Positions 45,548-55,400 of a stretch of DNA of 64,000 nt are shown here, piece by piece. The stretch covers positions 62,001-126,000 of the forward strand of contig JALHQW010000004.1 of the NCBI GenBank assembly GCA_022841745.1. Reading direction: 5' to 3'. Origin of the DNA: Saprospiraceae bacterium. Its GTDB lineage: Bacteria > Bacteroidota > Bacteroidia > Chitinophagales > Saprospiraceae. Every line of letters begins with the position of its first letter. Position 1 is the stretch's first letter. The position numbers were made by a program, and so were the translations under genes. Below the pieces are notes generated by a model that was given only the letters and a program-made list of their open reading frames with translations, was not told the DNA's origin and did not search any database.

Positions 45548-45858
45548 CCCAAAACTACCATTTGTCAATTGTCCAAACTCAACTGATTCCCCGCATTATG
45601 CTCCGAAACCCAAACGACTGCTCAATTTTTCACCATTTGTAACCGTCCCGTTCGGTTGCCAAAGTCCACTTCCAGCCAGAAGATGCCTGCCAAGATGAAG
45701 CCATCAACGACCCGCAAAAACTATCACCGAATTGGCTGCCTTGACGTGGATTGCCTGCCCGTACCGGTCGGAATAGATGGTGAGCAGCGATATCCAGCCG
45801 AGCGCACACTTTAACAGGAAACGCAGGACGAGACAGGGGGATTTGCGACGGCTCACCC
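45548..45858. other. Intergenic stretch without recognised content
   Basis: These 311 bp between two convergent genes hold no frame with convincing coding signs, no strong hairpin and no repeat. Short minus-strand frames here look like chance or decayed sequence. Confidence 0.5.
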
Positions 45859-47250
45859 TCACACCTCCCCCAACAACCACTCCCGCTCCGCCACACCCCC
45901 CGCCCCTCGTATCTCCTCCCTTAGCACATCCAGCGCCACCTTGTCGTTCGCCTCTATCAGCCGTTTCAAAAAGACAGCGAAGTTCAGGTAGTTCTCCCGG
46001 TGGTAGCCCATGATTTTCTTGCGGCGGATGAATTTTTGCATGGCCGACAGGTGGCTGTCCAGCGTGTCGTAGTCGCCGTTTTCATAGAAGATCTTGAGCA
46101 TGAGCGTCTTGGCGGCGAGGTTGAGCAGCAGGTCGCTGTACTCCGATTTCTGGAGGAGTTGGAGGGCCATGCCGGGCTGGCGGCGCTCGTAGGCGAGGCG
46201 AGCCATGTTGAAGCTGTACATGGGCTGGCGGTGCTTAGGCTCAAGGTTCCCCTTGAATTCGTTCACGAAATTCTCTACCCAGTCGAAGGCTTGCAGTTTG
46301 AGGCCGAGCGTCACCACGTTTCGGTAGGTGAAGCGGCTGAGGGTGCCGTTGTTGAGGAAATAGGAACGCTTCAGGCCCTCCTGATACAGCTCGAACTCGT
46401 CGGGGAGGTAGGCGGGGTTGCCCTGGTTGTAGTGCCGGATGCAGTAGTTGATGGCCAGCAGGTAGAGGTCGGCGATTTCGTGCTGGGGGAACTTCGACTG
46501 CTCCTCCACCAACAGCCGTTTCAGTTGGTGGAAATGGTCGGACTGCTCCGGCTCGGTGAGTGCCCGGTAGCAGTTGTAATAAACGGCAATGGCCGGAATG
46601 CCCAGCAATTGCTGGGCTTCCACGTAGCGCAGTACCTCGTCCAGCATCCCGAAATGATAGTCGGTTTTATAGACGGCCTGGTGCGAGAGCAGCAGACAGG
46701 CCTGTTTCAGCTTTTGGGCGAAATAGGCCATATCGAGGTTGTCGTTGATGGCTTGGAGGTTCTGCGGGGCGGTGCGGGCAGCGATGGAAGTGAAGCGGTA
46801 CTGCTCCATTTGCACATAGTAATCGTCGGTGAAGAACTCTGCGTTGCGCAGCGGCTTGGCGGCCTGCACGTCCTGCGCCTCCCGCATGGCCCGGTCGAAG
46901 TGCTTGGCCAGCCCCCGTTGCCGATAGACCTCGGCGAGTTTGGTTTTTGCCTTCACCTCGTCGGAGAAGAAAGCCGTGTGTACGAGGTATTGCTCCGCAA
47001 TTTTCATCAAAAAACTCATGGCCATGCGCACCCGGTGGTCGTCGAAGGGCAGGTCGGGGTAAAGCTGGCGGTGCGCCCCGGCCTTGTCTGGGATGGGCAG
47101 GCCGTCGTTGATGCAGCCGAGCAACAGGTCAAGCAGGGCAGGCACGTCCTGCCGCTGGATGAAGAACGGCGAAGCAGCTACCTTGCGCAGCTCCCGCTGC
47201 TCGGTGCGGGTGAGGGTGCGGAGGAGGGCGATTAGGCGGGAGTCTTGCAT
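45859..47250 (-). CDS. Helical-repeat protein of unknown function
   Basis: A 463-residue protein that I place only as an alpha-helical, TPR-like repeat protein typical of Saprospiria and relatives. The N-terminus (RLIALLRTLTRTEQREL) and SPFF motif recur in such proteins. The sequence alternates amphipathic helices with AxxxY/LxxxA patterns and has no signal peptide or catalytic motif. The start codon is directly preceded by a heptamer repeat array (47251-47340), so its leader is made of repeats and its expression may vary with copy number. Confidence 0.8.
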   Translation of the reverse strand: MQDSRLIALLRTLTRTEQRELRKVAASPFFIQRQDVPALLDLLLGCINDGLPIPDKAGAHRQLYPDLPFDDHRVRMAMSFLMKIAEQYLVHTAFFSDEVKAKTKLAEVYRQRGLAKHFDRAMREAQDVQAAKPLRNAEFFTDDYYVQMEQYRFTSIAARTAPQNLQAINDNLDMAYFAQKLKQACLLLSHQAVYKTDYHFGMLDEVLRYVEAQQLLGIPAIAVYYNCYRALTEPEQSDHFHQLKRLLVEEQSKFPQHEIADLYLLAINYCIRHYNQGNPAYLPDEFELYQEGLKRSYFLNNGTLSRFTYRNVVTLGLKLQAFDWVENFVNEFKGNLEPKHRQPMYSFNMARLAYERRQPGMALQLLQKSEYSDLLLNLAAKTLMLKIFYENGDYDTLDSHLSAMQKFIRRKKIMGYHRENYLNFAVFLKRLIEANDKVALDVLREEIRGAGGVAEREWLLGEV

Positions 47251-47340
47251 GAGGTATGAGGTATGGAGGTATGGAGGTATGAGGTATGAGGTATGGAGGT
47301 ATGAGGTATGAGGTATGAGGTATGAGGTATGAGGTATGAG
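47251..47340. repeat. GAGGTAT heptamer tandem array
   Basis: Ninety bases made of GAGGTAT units, a few with one extra G. On the minus strand the unit reads ATACCTC, and the array ends exactly at the ATG of the 463-residue protein. Slippage would change the length of its 5' leader. Confidence 0.9.
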
Positions 47341-47344
47341 TTGT

Positions 47345-47453
47345 GACCCTGACCCCTAAAGGGGAACCTAATCTCTCTGAGCATCGGAACTCCAACAAGT
47401 ATGGAGTTGAAAGGCACTTTCCAAGTTAGGTTCCCCTTTAGGGGTGAGGGGTC
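47345..47453. repeat. Long inverted repeat with CCCCTAAAGGGG core
   Basis: The arm 47345-47371, containing GACCCCTAAAGGGGAACCTA, faces 47426-47453, containing TAGGTTCCCCTTTAGGGGTG. The arms match over about 27 bp with one mismatch and one gap and are 54 bp apart. Each arm has its own small CCCCTAAAGGGG palindrome. It is probably a MITE-like or REP-like unit rather than a terminator. Confidence 0.7.
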
Positions 47454-47610
47454 GGTCGGTCAGGAACGGTGCGAACTAACGGGTATTTTTTCAAAAAGCG
47501 AATACCTGTATTTTATTTTTGTTAGACAAATTGGTACACAAAATTCAATATTACCTATAAAATTAGTACATTTTTGACAAAAACCGTTTTACAAACCTGT
47601 TTTTTTGTAC

Positions 47611-47641
47611 TTGTAGGCCCAGTGCGCAAGCCGCATTTTTG
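47611..47641 (+). promoter_or_regulatory. Promoter of the first cohesin-like cargo gene
   Basis: TTG at 47611-47613, a 20-bp spacer and CATTTTTG at 47634-47641, one base off the TAnnTTTG consensus. The paralogous gene at 51079 has the same arrangement (TTG, 20 bp, CATCTTTG). The start codon is 38 bp downstream. A second -7 match, TATTTTTG, is at 47514. Confidence 0.5.
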
Positions 47642-47679
47642 TAGCATGAAGTTTTATCTTCGACAAAACCCTTTTTCCC

Positions 47680-50600
47680 ATGATGAGATTATCCAATTAC
47701 ATGACCGCATTACAAAAGCTCTTAGTACTCGTTTTTTTGGCCTTGGCCTTGCCGTTTGGGGCGAGGGGGCAGGTAGGTATTACGATTGTGACCACGCCAA
47801 CCAACCCCCATCCGGGGGATGCGGTGACGGCGGATTTTTTGGTGCACAATTTCCAGAATATTCTTTCCATGCAGTTCTCCCTTCAGTGGTCATCAAATTC
47901 ATTGACCTATAGTAGCATCTATAATTATGATTTGATTGGGCTTGGTTCAGCGAATTTTTCAACCACTCAAGCTAGCACCGGAAAAATTGCTATATCCTGG
48001 CTTAACCCCAATTTCGATGGTGTTACCGTGGCAGATTGTGACCGTATTTTCTCGATAAGCTATACTGCTGTTACCAGCGATGTACCTGACATTGTCATCA
48101 CTGGCAATCCGACATCTATTGAAGTTGTTGACGGCAATGGCTCAGTGGTAGCTTTAGAACAAAACAATATGTGCGGTGGAGCCGGAGCTATCATTGGCAA
48201 TATTTTCCATGACCTCAACAACGACTGCCAACCGACCCTCGGCGAACCCAAGCTAAAGGACTGGAAAGTAAAAATCGAACGCAACGGAACCGTATTTTAC
48301 CGCTCCGCCAACTCCAGCGGCGACTATACCTTCTACGGCCTGCCCGGCGATTACAATGTCTCCCTCGTACTGCCCCAAAACAACCTATGGACGACTTGCC
48401 AGCCTGTTCAAACGGTTGCAATGGTTGGAGGCGAAAACCACTGCCGACTTCCCAGCCCAATCCCTCGTTGACTGCCCCCAACTCACCGTTGACCTCGGTG
48501 CCCCGTTCCTACGGCGCTGTTTCCAGTCCACCTACAACGTGCAGTACTGCAACCAAGGCACCCTGCCCGCCGAGGACGCCACCGTGGAACTCACGCTCGA
48601 CCCTTTTCTGAGTTATGTAGGCAGTAGCATTCCTTTTGCTTCGCAAAATGGGCAGACCCTAAGCTTCCCTATCGGCGATGTGGCCGTTGGCCAATACGGC
48701 AGCTTCTATGTGCAGGTCATGGTCAGTTGCGATGCGGAACTGGGCCAGGCGCACTGCTCCGAGGTGCATATCTCCCCTGACGACATCTGCGAACCCGTGA
48801 ACCCGCTCTGGGACGGCTCCATCCTCGATGTGACGGGCAGTTGCGACGGCGATTCCGTGCGGTTCATCATCACCAACAACGGGGCGGACATGCAGCAGCC
48901 GGCCCCTTTCATCGTCATCGAAGACGATATGATAAACTTCGAGGGGCCGGGCATACAGTTGGGGGCCGGGCAGAGCTATGCGGTGGCCGTGCCGGCCAAT
49001 GGCGCTACCTGGCGGGTGGAGTTGGACGATACCGCCACCAACCCTTTCAACGGCAACACAGCGGCCAGCATTGAGGGCTGCGGCGTGAACGGCAACGGGA
49101 CGTTCAGCCTCGGCTTCGTCACCCAGTTTCCGCAGGGCGACGAAAGCCCCTTCCTAGATACCGATTGTCAACCGAACGTTGGCAGCTACGACCCCAACGA
49201 CAAGACAGGCTATCCCAACGGCTATTGCGCAGCGCATTTCATCGAGCCAAACCAGGACATCGAATACCGCATCCGCTTCCAGAACACGGGCACCGACACG
49301 GCCTTTACCGTCGTGGTGACGGACACGCTGCCGTTCCCGCTCGACCCCGCCACTGTACAGCCCGGCGCCAGCAGCCACCTTTACGTTTTTGAGCTGCTGG
49401 GCAATGGCGTGGTACAGTTCACCTTCCCGGACATCATGCTGCCGGACAGCAACGTGAACGGACCCGCCTCTCACGGCTTCGTCAGGTTCACCGTGGCACA
49501 GGATGCGGGCAATGCGAACGGCACGGTCATCGCCAACCAAGCGGGGATTGTGTTTGACTTCAATGAGGCGGTCTACACGAATTCTTATTTACATACGGTG
49601 GCCACCGAGTTCTTGACAACAGCGGGGTCAGGAGAAATACTAACAATTTCAGGAAACATCAATACTTGGTTCGGCGAACCAGTTGAAGGAGTCGGTGTGA
49701 CCATAACACCAGTTTGCCCAACATTTACGGATGAAAACGGCTACTACATAAGTCCCGGGTTGTCAAGTGGGGAATTCACGCTTATCCCGACCCTTTTGAA
49801 CTCGGACAAGCAGGCAGGCGTGACGGTACTGGATGCACTAAAACTGGTTCCCATCATTCTTGGTACTGACGTCAATGCCAATATTTACCAGAAGATTTCT
49901 GGCGACGTGAATAGGAGCAATTCGGTCACAACATTTGACCTCGTTGAACAGACGAAGATGATCGTCGGATTTGTCGGAAACAATATTGGAGAAAATTGGC
50001 TTTTCGTTCCGGCAGACTACGTGTTCCCCTCCCCTAACCCAACACCATTTCCTAATGTCATCAATTTTGACACCCTGACCGAGAGCATTGACAGCCTCGA
50101 TTTCATTGCAATGAAACCCGGCAACGTTATAGAGGAAAGCATGGTTGATTCTTCCGCATTAAGACCCCATTTCTACTTTACATCCAATCCAGTTTCCAAT
50201 GGACAGATGAAAGTGGACGTTAGGGTAAATGGTTATGAACAAGTGAGAGGATTTCAATTCGGGCTGGCATGGGATGAGCAAGTACTGGGCTTTATAGATA
50301 CAACAGCAGTAAATTTGGCATTGGGCCTCCGCCTCAATGCTACTGAGCCAGGCGAACTACAGTTACTGTTCTTTGATTTCCTAGATTCGACGACTGTATT
50401 GCTTGATAGCACGGTGCTGTTTTCAATGGTATTTGAAGTACTTTCTCCGATCGGCACATCTTCTACGCTTAGCCTTGATGAAGACCTGATGCAATTCCAA
50501 GTCGTGGTAGAAGACTGTAAACTGGCAGGTGCTAGCTTTGATAGCGCCCTTTTGACCATAACTTCCATCAGTGAACCGCTGAACGACGAGAGCTTCCGTT

Positions 50601-50848
50601 TCAACTTCGCCCCCAACCCCGTCCGCACCGGCAACCCCATTTTCATCGAAACAAAATCCGAAACCACCCAACTGCTCGACCTTCGTATTTTTGACACCAA
50701 CGGCAGGCTGCTACAAACTTGGGCAAAGGAAGTGCAAGCTGGCACCAGCGGTTTCCACATCCACCCCAACCTGCCTAAAGGAGTTTATTTCATCAACATA
50801 TCCAATGAGCAAGGCGAGCAAAAAACCGCCAAGTTGATTGTCTATTGA
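47680..50848 (+). CDS. T9SS cargo with cohesin-like and dockerin-like domains, split by a frameshift
   Basis: Two frames make one protein of about 1055 residues if a single base is removed in GCGAAAACC near 48434-48438; the repaired text reads MVGGETTADFPAQ. Signal peptide (ending GARGQ), a cohesin-like domain near 35-160, a carboxypeptidase-like/SdrD-B module (GNIFHDLNNDCQPTLGEP), DUF11-type repeats (CPQLTVDLG, then YNVQYCNQGT; later NTGTDTAFTVVVTDTLP), a second regulatory module, a dockerin-like GDVNRSNSVTTFDLVEQ, a second cohesin-like domain, and a type A T9SS sorting domain (NFAPNPV to KLIVY). As written, the first frame ends at 48471 after 263 residues. It is either a real inactivation or a sequencing error in the A-run. 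The part 49600-50560 is AT-richer than its surroundings. Confidence 0.8.
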
Positions 50849-50977
50849 CCATGAAACCTGTCGAATGGCCTTTATTGGCTGCAAATAATGGGCGACCAAG
50901 GCGAACCAAGGCAGGCCATTAAATTGGTGGTCGAATAAGCTGAATGCCTAACAAAATCTGATATTTCGGCAAGATTC

Positions 50978-51010
50978 AGGGCCTTTTCAGCTAATTACTG
51001 AAAAGGCCCT
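50978..51010 (+). terminator. Hairpin terminator after the first cargo gene
   Basis: AGGGCCTTTTCAG at 50978-50990 and CTGAAAAGGCCCT at 50998-51010 form 13 perfect pairs with a 7-base loop. Only a short T-stretch follows (AATCATATTT). It separates the two cargo paralogues. Confidence 0.7.
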
Positions 51011-51018
51011 AATCATAT

Positions 51019-51049
51019 TTGGATAATTGCACGGTATTTGCCATCTTTG
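51019..51049 (+). promoter_or_regulatory. Promoter of the second cohesin-like cargo gene
   Basis: TTG at 51019-51021, 20 bp, then CATCTTTG at 51042-51049, one base off consensus. It copies the spacing and the same deviation seen before the paralogue at 47680. The start codon is 29 bp downstream. Confidence 0.5.
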
Positions 51050-51078
51050 GTTTTCCTATTAACAAAACCTATTTCCTT

Positions 51079-52137
51079 ATGTTGAGAACACCTACTTTCG
51101 TTCCAGCCATGCGCAGGCATGTGCTACCCTTCTTATTGTCCATTTTGTTGCCTTGCTTCGCAAAGGCCGATTTGGTCATCTCGCCTGTTGTCACCCAAGA
51201 TGGCAATAATATTACCGCAGATTTTTTAGTTCAAAATTTTGATGACATCCTTTCAATGCAATTTGCCGTGGAATGGGATGCCTCGGTTATGCAATATGAA
51301 ACAATAGAAAATTTCATACTCGAACCAAATGCGCCTATTGATGCCAATTTCGGAGTCAATACAATGGGCAATGGCATTATATCCCATTCATGGTACGACT
51401 TCGATTTACAAAGTGTCACACTCGACGATTGCAACACTTTATTTCGAATAAAATTCACCAGCCTTAATGGCCAGGCTTCTCCAATTCAAATCGTTAGCCA
51501 TCTGTTATTGCCAATTGAAGTGGTGGATGGCAACCTCAACTTCCTTGACATCACCCAAGGCCTCGGCTGCAATGGCCAAAGCAGGGTGAGCGGCCTCATC
51601 TACAACGATACCAACGAGAACTGCCAAATGGACGAGGGCGAGGAAGGCTTTCCTGACTGCCAAGTAAGGGTCGAGCGCAACGGACTGTCGCAATACGTTT
51701 CCGCAAATGCCAAAGGCGAGTATTATTTCATCGGCCCGGCTGGCGATTACACGCTGAGCGCCATCCTGCCGGAGAACGTCCAACTGCTGCCTTGCGAGCC
51801 TACCGTGAACTTGAGTTTGGGCGCAAATGAGCTGGTTGAACTGCTCTTCGGCACCAACCCATCGGGCGGGAGTTCCGTTTCAAGCACCCACGACGTGGTT
51901 GGCTACCTGCCATTGCTGCAAGCCAGCCCCAACCCACTGCCAATTGGCCATTCCCTGACCGTAACGACCGACGGGCCAGCCGACCTCCAGCTTTATGATG
52001 TAAGTGGCAGGTTTGTCCACCAATGGGCGCATAACGGCACAGGTGAAATCTCCCTTGGTCTGCAAACTGGTGCCTATCTTTTGAAGGCCACCGCCAAGGA
52101 CGGGAGCAACCAAACCGTCAAGCTGGTGATTTATTGA
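51079..52137 (+). CDS. T9SS cargo with cohesin-like domain (paralogue of 47680 gene)
   Basis: A 352-residue protein from ATG 51079. After the signal peptide comes a cohesin-like domain that closely follows the one in the 47680 protein (ADFLVQNFDDILSMQF against ADFLVHNFQNILSMQF; PIEVVDGN against SIEVVDGN). Then a carboxypeptidase-like module (SGLIYNDTNENCQ), and a type A T9SS sorting domain (LLQASPNPLP to VKLVIY). It lacks the DUF11, dockerin-like and second cohesin-like parts, so it is a short form. Surface or secreted protein; a structural or binding role is inferred. It is intact, unlike its neighbour. Confidence 0.88.
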   Translation: MLRTPTFVPAMRRHVLPFLLSILLPCFAKADLVISPVVTQDGNNITADFLVQNFDDILSMQFAVEWDASVMQYETIENFILEPNAPIDANFGVNTMGNGIISHSWYDFDLQSVTLDDCNTLFRIKFTSLNGQASPIQIVSHLLLPIEVVDGNLNFLDITQGLGCNGQSRVSGLIYNDTNENCQMDEGEEGFPDCQVRVERNGLSQYVSANAKGEYYFIGPAGDYTLSAILPENVQLLPCEPTVNLSLGANELVELLFGTNPSGGSSVSSTHDVVGYLPLLQASPNPLPIGHSLTVTTDGPADLQLYDVSGRFVHQWAHNGTGEISLGLQTGAYLLKATAKDGSNQTVKLVIY

Positions 52138-52158
52138 ACGTTTACATGCCTAAAAAAT

Positions 52159-52191
52159 AACGGCGGCGGCATCGAAAATGCCGCCGCCGTT
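52159..52191 (+). terminator. Strong two-way terminator
   Basis: AACGGCGGCGGCAT at 52159-52172 pairs perfectly with ATGCCGCCGCCGTT at 52178-52191, a CGAAA loop, then ATTTTTAT on the plus strand and a TTATTTTTT stretch on the minus side. It ends the cargo gene on the plus strand and can also serve the convergent giant gene. Confidence 0.88.
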
Positions 52192-52225
52192 ATTTTTATG
52201 GGTTTTCGGTATAATACTTCATTCC

Positions 52226-52386
52226 AATGATTCGTGAAGTTTTCGGGTTTTCGGGTTCTAAGGTTGCGGCACAGTAGCCGTTTTTGAAAAGATAAGTTGC
52301 TTTTCCAACCTTATCAAAAATGATTTAAAGTTAGGTTTTGCCCCAAATCCCGAAAACCATAGAACCTTAAAACTTCACGAACCATT
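52226..52386. repeat. Palindromic repeat unit between convergent genes
   Basis: AATGATTCGTGAAGTTTT at 52226-52243 and AAAACTTCACGAACCATT at 52369-52386 are inverted repeats with one difference. Inside lie related pieces (TTTTCGGG twice on the left, CCCGAAAA on the right; GGTTCTAAGG facing AGAACCTT). It looks like a small non-coding mobile or REP-type unit, with no coding capacity. Confidence 0.6.
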
Positions 52387-52400
52387 GTCATTCACACTTA

Positions 52401-55400
52401 TCACCTCACCAAGCTAATATCCCCCTTCCTGAAAATCCGCTCCACCTTGCCATCGCAGTTCCTCGCCTCCAGGGTCATCCAATAGACCATCACCCCCGGG
52501 TTCATGTCCTTGTCCCGCAGTTTGCCGTCCCAGCAGCCGTTGATATCCGTCGTCTGGAAAAGCTGTTCCCCCCAGCGGTCGAAAATCATCAGTTCATAGG
52601 ACAACACATCGAGGTCGGGCTTCACAAAACCTTGGTAGCAGTCGTTGATGCCGTCTCCGTTGGGCGAGAAGGAATTGGGCAGGTAAATCAAGCGGTTCAC
52701 GGACAGGTCTTCGGCCATTACCCGCACTTGGCCATTTGCCGCTTCGCAATTATTGCTGACGGTAAAAACATAAATGCCGGGGATGCTCACCGTGATTTCG
52801 GCTTCGGTGGAAATGACGCCCGTGCTGTCCGCCCATTGCCACGTCAGTGGCAACTCACTGGAAACCAAGGGGTTGAGCAGCACCGTGCCGCCGCAGACGA
52901 GGGTTTTGTCTTCGGACTCCACGGTTATGGGCGGTACGGCCCCTATCGTCGTCGTCTCCTCGAATACGCAGTTGTTCTGGTCTTGCAGCAGCACCGAATA
53001 TTCTCCCGGTGGCAGCCCGATGAAGAGCGTATCCGCCTGGAAAGCCGTTCCATTCAACGAAAACTGATAAGGCACTGTACTGCCCTGTATATTGCCAACG
53101 GCAATGCTTCCGTTCAGCGCATTCCAGCAGATTTGCGAAGCAACCAAATCATAACTCACCGATGGCAAAGCGGTTACGCTGACCTGCACTACCGAATCGC
53201 AACCCACCTGGTTCATACCAATCCAATCGTAGGTCTCGTTAGCCGCCAATTCTTGTCCGTTGTACACCACTGTTTCGCCCTCGCATACTTGCAAGGCCAA
53301 CTGTATCGTATCGCTTTGCGCAGCAACCGCTGTCACCGTCACGATGCTATCGCAATTCAGCCAATTGGTGAACGGGAAGTCCATGCTGGTGCCCGTTGGA
53401 ACTGGGGTTCCGTTGTACGTTGCCGTCTCACCAGGGCAAGCCACCAATTGCAAGCTACTAGCGCTGGTCGGCATCGCTACCACGCCCACGATGACGGTGT
53501 CAAGGCAGCCCCATTGATTGGTTTCATAAAAGACCTGCGAACCGCCCGCTGGCACTTGGTTTCCGTTGTAATCATAAAAGCCGCCTGTGCAGGCTATTGC
53601 GTCAATGGTCATAACCCCAGCAGGCAAGGTGGCTACCGATACCGTCACCACCGAGTCGCAGTTGAGCCAGTTGGTCAGCGTGAAATCCATGCTGCCGCCC
53701 GCCGGAATTGGGGTTCCAGCATACGTGGCGCTCGTACCGGGGCAGGCGCTCAAGCTCTCCGCTCCCGTGCTGGCCGTCAGTTCCGCCACCATTACCGTCA
53801 CCACCGAATCGCAGCCGAGCCAGTTGGTGAAGGTGAAGGGTTGAGAAGTACCCGCCGGAATGATCGCACCGTTGTAGCTCGCCGTCTCGCCTGTGCAGGC
53901 CGATAGGTTCACGGTACTCGCACTTGCTGCCAAAAGAGCCACCGTCACATTCACCACCGAGTCGCAGCCCTGTGCACTTGGGTACAGGAAAAGCGCATCG
54001 GTGCCTGGCGGCAATGGCGTACCGTTGTACATGGCGAAGTCGCCAAGGCAGGCCGAGAGGGCCACCGAGGAGCTTGGTGCGGGCAACGGTGTCACAGTCA
54101 CGGTTACGATGCTGTCGCAACCGAGGTAGTTGGTCAATGTGAAATCCATGCTGGATCCCGCCGGAACTGGGGTTCCGGCGTACGTGGCCGACTCGCCGGG
54201 GCAGGCCGTCAGCGTCTCGCTGCCTGTGCTGGTCGCCAGTTTAAGGACGGTGACGGTCACGATGCTGTCGCAACCTTGGAAATTGGTCAGCGTGAAATCC
54301 ATGCTGGTTCCTGCCGGAACTGGGGTTCCGGCGTACGTGGCCGATTCGCCAGGGCAGGCCGTCAGCGTCTCGCTCCCCGTCGTTGCTGCGCAATTGGAGG
54401 TCAGCAGCCAATCAAACTGCTCTTCTACATCGCAGCCGCTGAGGGTAATGCTCGAACTTGACCAAACCGCCGTCCAGCCAGCGGGCAAATTCAACGAGTC
54501 CAAATAAAGGTCGTAATCGGTGGAGAGGATGTCCACGAAATTATAACCCGTTGATACCGTGCTGGTTACGGTGTCAATATTCACCGTTCCATTGTTCAGG
54601 AAGATATTGATGCCGCTCACGAGGGTATCCGGCCCATCAATCACGCCGTTTTGGTTCACATCAAAATACACCTCGCCAAGGATGTCGCCAAAGCCGGGAA
54701 ACAGGTCGAGGGTGAGCACGGCGCTGGTACTCGTGCAGCCGTAAACATCCGTCATCACCACAGAGTACTCACCGCTTTGGGTGAAAATCGGGTCACTGAA
54801 CGTGCCGTTTGGGGCACTCATTGGGCTGCCGTTGAACAACCATTGGTAGCTGGCGATGTTCGGCACGGTGGGCAGGCACATGGTGTCGGGCTGGCAGCGG
54901 GTATGGCAGCCAGCGGGCACGAGGTCCACGTCGGGGGCGTTCTGGATGGTGATTTCGTTGCTCTGCGCCTTGCAGCCGAACGGGTTTATGACCGTGGCAA
55001 AATAGGTGCCTCCGGCAAATACGGCGATGCTCGTCCCAGTCTCGCCCGTGTTCCATTGGTAGTTGTTCGTTCCAACTGGGCCGACCACGCTGAGCGTCGC
55101 ATTGGTGTTTTCACAAAGAAAACCAGCAGGGCTGCTGTTGATGGCCACCGTCGGCAATGGGTTCACCGTCACCGTGAACGGCCCTTCCGTTGCCGTGCAG
55201 CCCGTCGTGGCATCGGTCACGGTCACGTTGAAAACATGCGTGCCGACCGGGAGCAGGTTGCCCTTGTCCTCGCTGAACTCCAGTGCATCGCCCGTCTCGC
55301 CACTCGACCAGGCGTAGCTGTTGTTCAGGCTCCCCTGCACGATGAGGTTCACGGCCTCGCCCGCACAAACCGACTGGCTGTTTTCAAAAAACGCCACCGG

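Noticed and set aside
45630-45896. Minus-strand frame of 88 codons before the 463-residue gene's end
   Set aside because: It overlaps the real gene end and has no coding signature; treated as chance.
46000-47235. Long plus-strand open frame of about 410 codons
   Set aside because: It is the antisense shadow of the GC-rich 463-residue gene; its product is valine/glutamate-rich with no recognisable domain.
47251-47340. Tandem array as a possible CRISPR
   Set aside because: Units are seven bases with no spacers; it is a simple tandem repeat and no cas genes are near.
48356-50848. Second half of the frameshifted cargo as an independent gene
   Set aside because: It has no signal peptide, while its content continues the first half exactly after one base is removed.
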